Source: Branchipolynoe longqiensis (lineage: Eukaryota > Annelida > Polychaeta > Phyllodocida > Polynoidae). From it: 64,000 nt of DNA. Numbering within the stretch: position 1 is the first letter of the stretch; each line of letters begins with the position of its first letter. The notes beneath the pieces were generated by a model, which saw only the letters and a program-made list of their open reading frames with translations, was not told the origin of the DNA and did not search any database. Location: positions 122,479,593 through 122,543,592 of the forward strand of contig CM059187.1 of assembly GCA_030323885.1 (NCBI GenBank), written 5' to 3'. Made by a program: the position numbers and the translations under genes. Shown here piece after piece: positions 51,776 through 61,512 of the stretch.

Positions 51776-52104
51776 CAAAAGCCAAGCGTCACCACGCGTC
51801 AAGTGTAAAAAATCGCTCCAAAAGCGATTCGTGACGCACGCGCGACGCACGCGCGAGAAACGCACGCGCCAGTGTGTTCGGGTTCTCTTTATTACATACA
51901 TTTAGATTTTTGACGCACGCCCGACGCTTGACGCACGCGCGAGATACGCGTCCAGTGTGTTCGCAGCTTTACACAATTAATAATTGTTGCTTCCCAGGCT
52001 GGCACTCAGCATTTATATAATAGGGCAAAGACTGGTTAGCTCAGTTTTCGGATTTTTGACTGAGTTGGATGTAAAACTCCAACAACCAACCAACATATAT
52101 ATAT

Positions 52105-53032
52105 ATATGATGTATAAGCATTATGCGAGCATAAAGCCACGTAAGGGATTTTCTATATGTTTATTATATTATATTATGTTATTCTGATATTATATTAATG
52201 CCCAGCGGCTCGCCGCTGGGGTTTAAATGCGCAACACGGAGGTCGCCGCGCCGGGCGATAGCCCAGGACTAATGACCTTGTCGGCCTCGTTAAGATAGGG
52301 CGGGGGGAGGAAATCCGACCCCCAATGCCGGGGTCGGCACAAGGAAAACGCGCCGCCTCGGCGCACTCGCTGCCCCCCCCCCCCACCCGCGGGGGGCGGG
52401 GGAAGGGGGGAGCGAGCCGGGGCACCTCCCGGCTCCCCTAACTGCCCTCACTCTTCTGGCCGCGCGCGCCTTGCCACCACGCATCCCGAGCTGCTCAGCA
52501 ACTGCTCGGATGTGCGCGCCTCGTCCCTCCCCCAACCTGGCTGCTGCCCTGATGGCAGAGGACGAGCCTTGACCTCTCCCACCCACCCGTTGAGCAAGAT
52601 GGGGGGGGGACACTGGGCGCGCGAGGGGGGGGGGAGGGCACGCCGCCCGCCACACAGCGGGCCGGCTGCGGCCGCTCCCCGCAGGTACCGGGTTCAACAC
52701 CCAGCATATTGACTTAGCCATTGGCAAATGAACTTACACATCATTACATATTATTATTACTTTATCTTAGCGCCCCTTACGCCCATTGGGGCAGCGCGCG
52801 CGCATGTGCGCAACAGGTTGATTTGTTACGTCATTAACATTGTGCATTTGTTTATGTAATACTTTTAACCTTAGTGACTTTAATAAAAAGTCTTTTACTC
52901 CCCCCGTGTGTTCGCGTCATTTAATTAGCCAATGGGCTCTCTGCATGCATTTGCTCCTTACTCAGATGGGTACTGGTGGCTCCACCATCGCCCGACCATA
53001 CTTCCGGCGCTAACATTGTCACTTGCGTCCGG

Positions 53033-53042
<10 letters not shown>
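52105..53042 (+). repeat. TA-flanked module split by a GC-rich insert
   Basis: The left part 52105-52198 (GATGTATAAGCATTATGCGA, GCATAAAGCCACGTAAGGGA) and right part 52920-53042 (TTAGCCAATGGGCTCTCTGC, CTGGTGGCTCCACCATCGCC, CACTTGCGTCCGGAACATAT) are contiguous at 17504-17720. Confidence 0.72.
52199..52919 (+). mobile_element. GC-rich ~720-bp insertion of unknown type
   Basis: Bounded by comparison with the uninterrupted module. TTAAT occurs at both borders (ATTAAT left, TTTAAT right). It opens with a perfect hairpin, CCCAGCGGCTCGCCGCTGGG, at about 52201-52220. It contains C and G runs and a B-box-like GGGTTCAACACCC (about 52691). It then turns AT-rich and ends after AATAAAAAGTC and a C run. 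The 145-aa minus frame (Arg/Ala/Pro-rich) has no domain. It could be a tRNA-derived SINE or a short LTR-like unit. Confidence 0.5.

Positions 53043-53086
<44 letters not shown>
53036..53086 (+). repeat. (TA)n tract
   Basis: About 25 TA units. Confidence 0.95.
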
Positions 53087-53088
<2 letters not shown>

Positions 53089-53639
53089 GACCGCGGAACC
53101 TCCTTCGGGTGTACTCAGCCCTAAGTGAGGAACCAATGAGATTGGAGAGCACGGGTTTCTTTGTGGGGTTGTTTCCCAGGGAACCTCTGACATTTTAATC
53201 TCAATGTGGTCTTTGTTCTCAGCGTCCCCTACCCCCCCCCCTCCCACCCCCACCCCCACCAACCCATACACATACACATACACAACAAAGTCGAGAAGAG
53301 GGTTGAGAAAGTCTCTTTCCGCGGATTACCAACGAAATAGATTCATTTTCACTAAATAAAACGAATCGCAACTGATAACATTAACAATCAAATAAACATA
53401 CAAACACACCAATGCATGACTCACCTAATTATAGATGGAATTGAGCAAAATACAAGGAAATCATCATATCGGGGACCTGTTGCGCACTGTGAGACCTTCC
53501 ATACTTTCATCTACGCAGTTTAGTGTGTTTAAAAGAATGTCAACTCGTACACACAGAGTGCTCTTTGAAATGAGAAACTAGTTGATTACCTATTCTAACA
53601 GAGGGGGCCCCTCAGGACAAGGTTTGGCGTTTGGTGGTC
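53087..53639. other. Unassigned DNA
   Basis: A CCCCC tract lies at 53229-53262. Otherwise nothing is recognised. Confidence 0.35.
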
Positions 53640-53870
53640 AACCTTCGCCCCTCCCCCCACCCCCTCCTTCCAACCCCACCTCCCCCTCCCATCACCCCTC
53701 CACCTCAGCATCACCACCCCTATTCCCTGCGCCTTTGTCATTACGTTGCCGTATATATGGGTGTACCTCTGGAGAGGATTAGAGGGTGGGAGTGAGGGCA
53801 CCACAAAGGCACACTGTTCACCGCCGTCCCCGGCCACCTCCCGGCCACGTCCCGGCCACCTCCCGGGGGT
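53640..53870 (+). repeat. C-rich tract and a 10-13-bp CCGGCCACCTCC repeat
   Basis: CCCCTCC words at 53650-53720. CCCGGCCACCTCCCGGCCAC units at 53828-53866. Confidence 0.7.
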
Positions 53871-53919
53871 CACCGGGCCCCTCATGTCGGCACCAGAAAC
53901 ACCCTTGATCCATTGATCT

Positions 53920-54725
53920 TCCAACATCACCAACCATTCTACCATCAGTACGCCCTCACTCCATCATCACCCCTTCACCACCATCCTTTCACCACCCCAT
54001 CATCACTCCATCTCCAACCCATCATCACTCCACTATCACCCCACCATCACTGCACTATCACCCCACAATCACCCTATCATCACCTCATTCCCAGCACCCC
54101 AGCACCACGTCACCATCAGCCCAACATCATCCAACCATCACAGCACCATCACCACACCACCACCTAACCACTACCCCATCATCACCCTATCACCACCCCA
54201 CCATCACCCCAACACCACCCCACCATAACCCCAACACCACCCCACCATAACCTCGTCACAACCCCACCATCACCCCACCATCACCCCACCATCACCCCAC
54301 GATCAGACCAGTCGGGATGGGCGAATGAGTTAGAGCGTCCGTCTCCCGTGCTGGTAAATCGTGGGGTCGTGGGTTCGAACCTTGGGCGAGTCAAACCGAT
54401 GACTTAAAAATGTATACTTGTCGCTTCCTAGCCAGGCGCTCGGCATTAATAGGATAGGGCAGGGACTGGTTGGCTCGGTGTCAAGATAATGTGACTGAGT
54501 GGGATATCAGGTCCTAGTGCCGGTGGTCTGGTTTCCAAGTGGGACAGCACTATAAAGTCGCCATGAGTGCGCACTCTCACAAGTCGGTACCCGTCCTGAT
54601 ATGACCTTAGATGTTTCTAGGATGTAAAACAACAACAAACAAACACCCCACCATCACCCCACCATCACCCCACCGTCACCCCACCATCACCCTATCATCA
54701 CCCAACCATCACCCCACCATCACCC
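53920..54725 (+). repeat. CACCCCACCAT minisatellite interrupted by SINE-B
   Basis: ATCACCCCACC-type 10-11-bp units from 53920 to about 54302 and again 54641-54725. The gap is exactly a SINE-B. Confidence 0.9.
54303..54640 (+). mobile_element. SINE-B, long head, complete
   Basis: GTCGGGATGGGCGAATGAGT, B box GGTTCGAACC, full body and tail AAAACAACAACAAACAAAC. Inserted in the minisatellite, so both ends are visible: about 335 bp. Confidence 0.93.
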
Positions 54726-55082
54726 TCCACGAGTCCATCACCACAACCCCGGACCCTTTACCCACATTCACTAAGTAAATATATGGCTTTGAAAGCACCC
54801 CTGAGGATGCGACCCTTTGACTGAGTGTTTTGGGTGTTACAAGTAAAACCAACATGTTTTCTGTGTATTGGATTATTTGATCTGCTGACCACAATCTGCC
54901 CTGGTGACACAACTCATACATACGTGACACATGCCACACCTATTCCTTCCCTTTCTGACGTCACAGCGGGTTAATGTTGGTCGGGACTGATCAGTCAAAC
55001 AACCATTACACAAGTTATCCCGTGACTGGCCATAGTAGTTCTACGTGAAATGCAGTTGCTATTTCTAGAAGAAGAATATATT
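54726..55082. other. Unassigned DNA
   Basis: No feature is recognised. Confidence 0.3.
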
Positions 55083-55540
55083 GTTGCGATATAGTGAATA
55101 TTTCTGGAACATGGGGATTTGTTATGGTGCTGTCACATTGTGACGCTTCTAGCCAACGCGCGTCGACATATGTGATTTTTTGGGCGCAATGTCGGGATAC
55201 CTCAGGAAGCGTTATGCGCGCGTTGGTATTCGTTGATGGACGACGATGGTCGACGGCATGCGTCATCGGATCGGCGAAGTTTTGTGCTTGCACAAAACTT
55301 TCGATGACCGGCAATGCGCGACAATGCGCGGGTGCCAACATTATGGCGATGTCAGAAGCATGTCAACATCGCTGGAATAACGTTATACAAATGCTAGGCA
55401 CACGCCGCGCGTTCATGAGGATCGTTCCCACATGTTGTGTCAAACCGTTGCCTTTTGTTGTTTTATGTCCTAGCAACATCTAAGGTCATATCAGGACGGC
55501 GCGCCAAACTTTTATCACAATGTCGGCCGCATGTTTCCCA
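55083..55540 (+). mobile_element. MITE-H-like element, diverged
   Basis: GGTGCTGTCACATTGTGACG at the left recalls the MITE-H end. The central palindrome at 55277-55300 (AAGTTTTGTGC/GCACAAAACTT arms) is the clearest of the three copies. A SINE-B tail (TTTTATGTCCTAGCAACATC) is inserted near 55455-55498. Right end not defined. Confidence 0.5.
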
Positions 55541-55865
55541 AATGAAAATAATTATGTAGATTTGATTTTTCATATCTAACTTAAATGCGGGTGCACTTTT
55601 AAAACATGTGTTGCCACATCGAAAGGAAAAGGCCTACTGAGTCAATTTACTAGAGGTTATTACTGCAGAAACCTATTGTGCCAGAGTTTTGATATGCTTG
55701 CCAAAACTAATGTTGCATGTTTGCACTTCAAATATCTCAAAAGTTAACCATTTAAAAGAAATGTTACTTCAAACTAAAGTAAGGTAGATTATAATAATCC
55801 GCTTCATACATTTATCTCAGAAATTGGCAGAAACTCAAAACCCATCGGACCATGCAACTTTAAGC
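55541..55865 (-). mobile_element. MITE-D, left tip missing
   Basis: ATTATGTAGATTTGATTTTT, ACTGAGTCAATTTACTAGAG, ending CATCGGACCATGCAACTTTAA. Confidence 0.85.
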
Positions 55866-56132
55866 TATTCGGAACTGGAACTAGCTTGGATGGAATGCGG
55901 TATATATGTGAGAGGCAAATACTCCCTCACTCTGGGGTGTGATATCGGATGCCGGCGGTACGGTACCCCAGTGGGGCAGAACTATGCAGTCGCCATCAGT
56001 AAGTCATGTTACGAGTTGGGGATCCTTCTTGATACGGCCTTAGATATTACTCTGTCCATCAGACTGGTCGCCGTGACATGGACCCTATACAAGCTACGCG
56101 CTGTGTGGTTATTGAATCTACCGTGTATATAT
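55866..56132 (+). mobile_element. Mosaic of SINE-B and SINE-A remnants
   Basis: GGGGCAGAACTATGCAGTCG and GATACGGCCTTAGATATTAC are SINE-B-like. CGCCGTGACATGGACCCTAT, ACAAGCTACGCGCTGTG and TGAATCTACC are the SINE-A spacer. The 145-aa frame over them is chance. Confidence 0.6.
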
Positions 56133-56388
56133 GAGCCTGTCTCAAAAGGTGATAACTCTTCTTCTTTTTTGTCCATTGTAACAATTGACACAAAACAGCA
56201 CAGAAATGGTTACACTGAAAACACAAGGCGATTTGCTTCAAATCAATATGTATTCTATTAGGATTATGAAACACCATGTAAAAAACAAATCAGTTTATCC
56301 TGAGCAAATGCATAAGCAGATAGTATGTTGATTGTTACAATGGACAAAGTTTTGTCTGATATTGCTTAGCATCCTTTGAGACAGTCTC
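56133..56388 (+). mobile_element. MITE-1, full length
   Basis: GAGCCTGTCTCAAAAGGTG at the left, CCTTTGAGACAGTCTC at the right, 256 bp, in TA-rich flanks. Confidence 0.9.
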
Positions 56389-56469
56389 ATATATATATAG
56401 TTAGTATATAAATACATGGGTATAAATCATCGGTATGAGGTTTTCCTATTACTATTACCATTCTTCTTA

Positions 56470-56625
56470 TACTATATTTAAGGTCCAATTACGGACGAAT
56501 GTTGATTAACTGCGGCATACTGGCCTACAGTGGCGCCGCCACTGGCAGTTCTTGTCACTTATCTCTCTCGCCATATTGATCATCCTGCTGCAAACAACTT
56601 ATATATATATATATATATATATATG
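56470..56625 (+). repeat. Module-like segment and (TA)n
   Basis: CTACAGTGGCGCCGCCACTG resembles the GGTGGCGCCAC core of the TA-flanked modules. (TA)n lies at 56601-56624. The rest is diverged. Confidence 0.4.
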
Positions 56626-56850
56626 TAAGTGTATTGTCTGTATGTATGTAATTGTAAGCATTAAACTACTTTTGGATGCAAACCATTTGAAAGACTTAGC
56701 AATTCCATCGTGGAATCTATAGTAGTACTATTAGTGTAGTATGCATTGACCTTTCAGGAAAGGAGCCCCGGGATGTCAAGAAGTGAGGGTTTGAAAACTG
56801 CTTTAGGGGCAACATTTCCCATTTTCAACATCCCATCCTCCCCCACCCAC
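56626..56850 (+). mobile_element. SINE-A, decayed
   Basis: The spacer (TAATTGTAAGCATTAAACTA) contains an extra insert, the leader is GTATGCATTGACCTTTCAGG, and the end is AACATTTCCCATTTTCAACA. The tRNA-like head is mostly lost. Confidence 0.65.
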
Positions 56851-57367
56851 GACAATATCAATCATATAACGCTGTGCCCAACCAATAACCCCAACACATC
56901 AACTCTAGGACATAAAAATGCACGCATCAGGTCATTCATGCCCTTTCTGCCTGCCTCCCATGCCACTTGCTCACTCCCAGCCCATTCCTTTCCCTCCATT
57001 AAACACACATTCCGACGCGGTACCAAACACATATTAGACGCTAATCATCTCAATTCCCATTCCAGGCGCCCGGGAGCTTGTGCTTGTAAACGCCGACCAC
57101 TCAATCAACAGTGTAAACACGCCCTGTTCGCGCCGATAAATGGGCCACATGTATTGCCCGACGGAGTCAGCGCGGATCGATTTCTGATGTTAAAGAGCAA
57201 ATCATGTGAACTGTGGGGGTTTGGACAGGAAGCAACAGTCGTAAAAACCGGCGACGCCTGCAGCGCCACCGGGTGGTGACCTCTGTGACATTGTCACTTC
57301 CGCCGGAGAAACAACTAATAACAAGGGAGAGCACACTCTTCGGTGTTTCCGCGCCCCTTCTCGCCCC
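56851..57367. other. Unassigned DNA, moderately CpG-rich at the right
   Basis: Contains a 177-aa plus frame (56746-57279) whose first third reads SINE-A. I see no domain in the rest. CACTTCCGCCGGAG (57294-57307, ETS-like) and TGTAAACAC (57111, forkhead-like) occur here. Confidence 0.35.
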
Positions 57368-57485
57368 CCTGCCGAGTCAAATTTTGTGAGAACTTATACA
57401 ATTTATACTTGTAACTACCTTGTCTATTGTTCAGCATTAGTAGGCAGGGCAAGGAGCAGTGGAATGTGAAAGAAGAGTGGTCTGG
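57368..57485 (+). mobile_element. SINE-B central fragment
   Basis: GCCGAGTCAAATTTTGTGAG, ATTTATACTTGTAACTACC, TTCAGCATTAGTAGGCAGGG, GGAATGTGA. Confidence 0.65.
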
Positions 57486-58072
57486 AATTTAAATATTTAA
57501 ATTGATTAATCAACCGATATTGGATCAAATATTTGCATACCAGTTTATCATGGCTCCTCATTGGTCAATAGTTGCATGAATAACTAATGTTACCAATACC
57601 AGGCAATACTGACAACGGGCGCACGGGTATATTTTCATGGACGCCGGACATGCCTGCAGTGGCCGGCATATTTCAATTTATGTGTTTATAAATAAACATG
57701 TGCGACATGACTACCTAATATGTCGATAACCTGCTGACAATATCCCATGTGTATGCTGCGACGGGCTGATGTATGTATGGAGTGGGGCTTATATCAAATT
57801 TAGATTTCCAATAAAAATATTTGAAACTTCTCTTTATTATTTCAGGGAAGGAAGTATAATAATGCTTTTAATTTTTATTGTAGCGAATAAATAAAATTCC
57901 CAACGCCGAAGCGTCGGTGTTCAAAACATTTTGTTTGTGCGTTTTGTGTGTGTGTGCCATTGTTGCATTCATGAGCCATCTATGGTATCATGAATCCAAA
58001 CTACTAGAAGTTGTCCGACCTAAAGATGATAAGACCAGTACACTGTTTCACATGATGACAGGTACTGAATTA
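57486..58072. other. Unassigned DNA
   Basis: AT-rich. No feature is recognised. Confidence 0.3.
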
Positions 58073-58352
58073 AAATATATTGTTAAAATTTACCCCACTT
58101 TAGTTTGAAGTAACTTTTATTTTAAATGGTTAACTTTACAGATATTTGAAGTGCAAACGTTCATGGTTAATTTTGGCAAGCATGCCAAAACTCTAACACC
58201 ATGGAATTCTGCAGTAACAGGTTCTATTAAATTTCGTCAGTATTCCCTTCTATGTGGCGACAATATGTGGCGAGATATGTAGAATCAAATATCAACTATA
58301 TGTCTTGGTTTTGAAAATTTGATATTTCCATCGGGCTATGCAGCTTTAATAG
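58073..58352 (+). mobile_element. MITE-D, left end missing
   Basis: TTTAGTTTGAAGTAACTTTT, TTTTGGCAAGCATGCCAAAA (a second, different perfect 20-bp palindrome), ending CATCGGGCTATGCAGCTTTAA. Confidence 0.9.
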
Positions 58353-58479
58353 ACATCTGAACCAAATTTTAAATTTTGGCGCTTGTCCTAGTTGGCAGGT
58401 TAGTGGGTCAGTCAGGCCATACAGGGCGTGTTGGTACTAGTCCATAAGGGCGGGATGGAGAGCCACTGACCCCCGCTGA

Positions 58480-58645
58480 TGACCTTTATGGCTACGCCAA
58501 GTACTTTATGTCCTTCACCTGACCGTCACTCTTCCGAAGGCTAGTTGTTTGCGAAGGTCAAGGTCAGAGAATCATTCCGACCGGAAGTAGCCAGCTGAAG
58601 AAGTATCTTCGCTGGCGTTTTGCAAGTGCGCATGTGCAATGTCAG
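58480..58645. promoter_or_regulatory. Nuclear-receptor, ETS and NRF1-like cluster
   Basis: GAAGGTCAAGGTCA (58553-58566) is two AGGTCA half-sites head to tail. ACCGGAAGTA (58580-58589) equals the ETS consensus. TGCGCATGTGCA (58627-58638) is one base from the NRF1 palindrome. These lie in unique DNA between MITEs. No TATA box or following ORF is evident. Confidence 0.4.
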
Positions 58646-59235
58646 CAGTATGTGTTTAAGCATTAAAATACATCAACTTATATATAATCTTGGGTAATTG
58701 TAGGCCCTATTCAATCTATATAGACCAACTATGAATCTATTTGTTTTGACTTTATTTGATCCCCTCCTGTTTAGAAATAGAACTTTTCTTTGTTTAACTG
58801 GCAGAATTATTTACTCTAAAAGTTCCGAATTCTTTATCCAACGATGCCACTATTACTGTGGCCGAATACCCACCCATCATTGTAATGCCATCTCCTATGT
58901 CAGCATAAAAGGTGGGACTTACACCTATAGAGAATAAGTACACCTACCTTGCACTCAGTCAGATAATATTGCTACAACAGAAAATGATATAGCACCAGCC
59001 ACCATTAGCACTAGAACTGTATACATCACTGGATGAACAGAAGGGATAAAGCTAAGGATGGAGAACTGAAGCTTTGGCAATTAGGTCCCAATCATTAATT
59101 GGGTGCGACTGATGACTCGTTGACACGGGTCGTGACTGACTAAAGTGGGTGCTAATTTTTAACACGAACTTCTCTGCCGATCTTTCCCCTAATGACACAA
59201 TACAGCACTCACCTTTTACACTCAAGCTCTGATGG
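58646..59235. other. Unassigned DNA
   Basis: A 68-aa frame (58731-58937) has no recognised motif. No family match was seen. Confidence 0.3.
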
Positions 59236-59357
59236 GTTAAAGTTGCATAAACCGATAGTCTTGAGTTTCTGCGATATTTGTGTGTACGTATATATATAGA
59301 GAGTTTATATGTATATATATATATATATATATCTATATATACATATTTATATGTGAG

Positions 59358-59575
59358 GAGTTCAGGCGCAAAACCCGGAAACATCAATGCAGAAATTGAG
59401 ATCAACATCCGAGTGAACCCGTAAATAGGTTAATTTTTTACAGCCATATGTTTTGTTCATTGCTCCATATCCATTTCATCAGAAGAATAGTGTAATTTGG
59501 TGAGAATTTACATTCCCTCTTTTTATTTAAATTCAATTTTTGGATTGGCCTTTACATGGTTTCACATGTGAACTC
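59358..59575 (+). mobile_element. MITE-M, inside MITE-D
   Basis: GAGTTCAGGCGCAAAAC at the left. The right end CACATGTGAACTC is decayed. The interior matches 42604. Confidence 0.85.
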
Positions 59576-59587
59576 TATATAAATATT

Positions 59588-59847
59588 GAGCCTGTCTCAA
59601 AAGGTGCTCACTCGTCGTTTTTTTGTCCATTGTAACAATTGATACCAAACAGCACAGAAACGGTTACACTGAAAACACAAGGACATTTGCTTCAAATCAA
59701 TATGTATTCTATTGGGATTATGAAACACCATGTAAAAAACAAATCAGTTTATCCTGAGCAAATGCATAAGTAGATAGTATGTTGATCGTTACAATGGACA
59801 GAGTTTTGGCCCATATTGCTTAGCACCTTTTGAGACAGTCAGTCTCA
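59588..59847 (+). mobile_element. MITE-1, full length, inside MITE-D
   Basis: 260 bp, GAGCCTGTCTCAAAAGGTGC to GCACCTTTTGAGACAGTC with a 4-bp duplication (AGTC) at the right tip. Very similar to 56133. Confidence 0.9.
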
Positions 59848-60038
59848 TATACATATTAGGTTCACCATTGTAATCTATGTTTCTTTGTTTGAAGTGACTT
59901 TGATTTCAAATGGCTAACTTTACAGATATTTGAAATTACAAAACTATAAACATAGGGTTGTGCACCCCTACCTGCTGAATATTATAAGTTTGAATGAGTT
60001 CCTGCTGTGGAATGCTCTATTTAATTGACTTAAAGTTA

Positions 60039-60262
60039 CCGAGTCCGTTGGTTTTGACTTTCACATATATTTTGATAAATATATTAGGTTAACTATTATA
60101 ATCTACTTTACCTTGGTTTAAACTTACTTTTAATTTAAAGGGTTAACTTTGGATATATTTGAAATGAAAACATACTAAATTATATTTTGGCATGCACATC
60201 GAAATGCTAGACCCCATAGACTTCCAACAGTGGCAAATTCTATTAAATTGACTTAAGATTCG
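60039..60262 (+). mobile_element. MITE-D, right part missing
   Basis: AAAGTTACCGAGTCCGTTGG, ATTAGGTTAACTATTATAAT, GCAAATTCTATTAAATTGAC. Abuts the LINE tail. Confidence 0.82.
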
Positions 60263-60700
60263 TTATCATCATCATCATGCTGTCGGTCGCGATGCGACAA
60301 AGACTGCTTTCATCACTTGACTGCCGCTCTCCATTTAGCTCTCTGCTGTGAGAGTTGCATCCATGACATTTCATGAAAGCTGCCTGCAAAAGTGTTGAAG
60401 TGCTGCTGGCTTTTGCAAGTTACCAGCGGCACTCTCTCGGGGAGCAAATAGAGGTTTCACACCGGCAAGAAAATGTCAAGATAGACACAAAACTATTTGT
60501 TCCTGCAGTGGCTGGTCGGGAGATGTTGGGAGTTCAATACATCAACCGCCCTTAGTGCTGCCACAGTGACATGGTTTTCTGTTTAGGGTTTGCTCCCTTA
60601 GCCTTCGGTTCTGTCAAGAACCTGTACCACAAGGCAGTGGTTTACAACTCTGCAGGGCAGGGGCATCAAACTCCCTGAGGTTTTGCTATACCTGCAATAC
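60263..60700 (-). pseudogene. Probable LINE 3' end with (GAT)n tail
   Basis: On the minus strand a GATGATGATGAT tail (complement of 60263-60275) is preceded by GCATCGCGACCGACAGCAT. Before it a short frame reads MQLSQQRAKWRAAVK and stops, like the Trp-Arg-containing last residues of CR1/L2-type ORF2. The upstream 300 bp has no continuous frame. A different family from the tails at 25990 and 27675. Confidence 0.42.
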
Positions 60701-60717
60701 CTGCATACCCATATTCG

Positions 60718-60982
60718 TTATAGCTAACAACAAATGCTTAATGAGTGCACTGTATCTAAGTAGGATATGTAGAATAAAATCTATATAAGTTTGTTGTTGT
60801 TAAAGAAATGTGATGCTAAATTTCATCAGATTTATAACATTTCAAAATTCCTTGGATGCAACCACACATGTTTAATAAGTGCATCAGTATCTAGGTTGAA
60901 TATGTAAAATCAAATGTAGATAGGGGTGATTTCTTTGATGACTAAAGGTTGATGGTTTAAGCAGACTTGGCACCTTTAAGGG
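60718..60982 (+). mobile_element. MITE-D right halves, two diverged pieces
   Basis: AACAAATGCTTAATGAGTGC and, 150 bp on, CACATGTTTAATAAGTGCAT are the same MITE-D segment twice, so two fragments are joined. Ends CACCTTTAA. Confidence 0.65.
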
Positions 60983-61050
60983 CCGTGACTTCCTGTCTCT
61001 TTCAGTAATCTAAACATAATTAGTAGAGGTTTAGCCTTGATGTCGGTAGC

Positions 61051-61404
61051 TTAAAGTTGCATAGTCCGATGATTTTGAGATTCTGGCATTTCCTGAGATA
61101 AAGATATTAGGTTGATCATTATAATCTACCTTACATTAGATTGAAGTAACTTTCATTTTAAATGGCTAACTTTTGAGATATTTAAAGTGCAAATATGGGA
61201 AATTAATTTTGGCAAGCTTGCCAAAACTCTAACACCATAGGCTTATGCAGTAACAGGTTATATTACATTGACTAACTATTCCCTTATATGTGATGGCAAA
61301 TGTTTAATAAGTGCACCAGCATCTAAGTTAGATATGCCGAATCAAATCTAGATAATTGTTTTCGTTTTGAAAATTTGATGTTTTGATCGGACCATGCAGC
61401 TTTA
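61051..61404 (+). mobile_element. MITE-D, full length
   Basis: TTAAAGTTGCATAGTCCGAT to GATCGGACCATGCAGCTTTAA. The perfect palindrome lies at 61207-61226. Confidence 0.93.
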
Positions 61405-61429
61405 AGTACATAGCGTAGTCCAGGGCATT

Positions 61430-61512
61430 ACACATAATGGTGCAGTCACATAATGGTGCAGTCACATAATGGTGCAGTCACATAATGGTGCAGTCACATA
61501 ATGGAGCACTCA
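61430..61512 (+). repeat. 16-bp minisatellite, ~5 units
   Basis: CATAATGGTGCAGTCA units. Confidence 0.93.

Larger units (their letters stand above)
49662..51968 (+). mobile_element. TTA-flanked 2.3-kb element carrying an inverted satellite
   Basis: TTA at 49659-49661 and 51969-51971. The left end AGCTGCGAACACACTGGACG is the exact inverse of the right end CGTCCAGTGTGTTCGCAGCT. Subterminal GCGCGTGCGTCAAG words occur on both sides in opposite sense. No transposase remains. Ends and target size fit a Harbinger-type non-autonomous element. The interior is almost wholly short-period satellite (see the two arms). Confidence 0.85.
49575..52098 (+). mobile_element. SINE-B copy split by a 2.3-kb transposon
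   Basis: The head and 5' body at 49575-49661 (GGCCGAATCGATAGAGCGCA, GAGTTCGATTCCC, GCGATGACTTA) resume at 51969 (ACACAATTAATAATTGTTGC, CAGGCTGGCACTCAGC) and end AACTCCAACAACCAACCAAC. This fixes the insertion borders independently of the transposon's own ends. Confidence 0.85.
59236..60038 (+). mobile_element. MITE-D split by two MITEs and a TA tract
   Basis: The left tip is 59236-59281 (TTAAAGTTGCATAAACCGAT). The right part runs 59855-60038 (TTAGGTTCACCATTGTAATC, GGCTAACTTTACAGATATT). Between lie (TA)n, MITE-M and MITE-1. Confidence 0.78.

Noticed and set aside
49770..51785. 671-aa and 609-aa minus frames and several 230-360-aa frames over the purine/pyrimidine satellite
   Set aside because: The 15-bp unit has no stop in several frames on both strands at once. 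The peptides are simple Phe/Pro/Ser or Gly/Arg/Glu repeats.
52290..52727. 145-aa Arg/Ala/Pro-rich minus frame
   Set aside because: High-GC DNA gives long frames by chance. It lies in an insert that interrupts a repeat module, and overlapping frames occur on the other strand.
55824..56261. 145-aa protein
   Set aside because: The frame runs across MITE-D, SINE-B, SINE-A and MITE-1 pieces.
56746..57279. 177-aa protein
   Set aside because: Starts in a decayed SINE-A. No domain or splice context. The non-repeat part could be revisited with transcripts.
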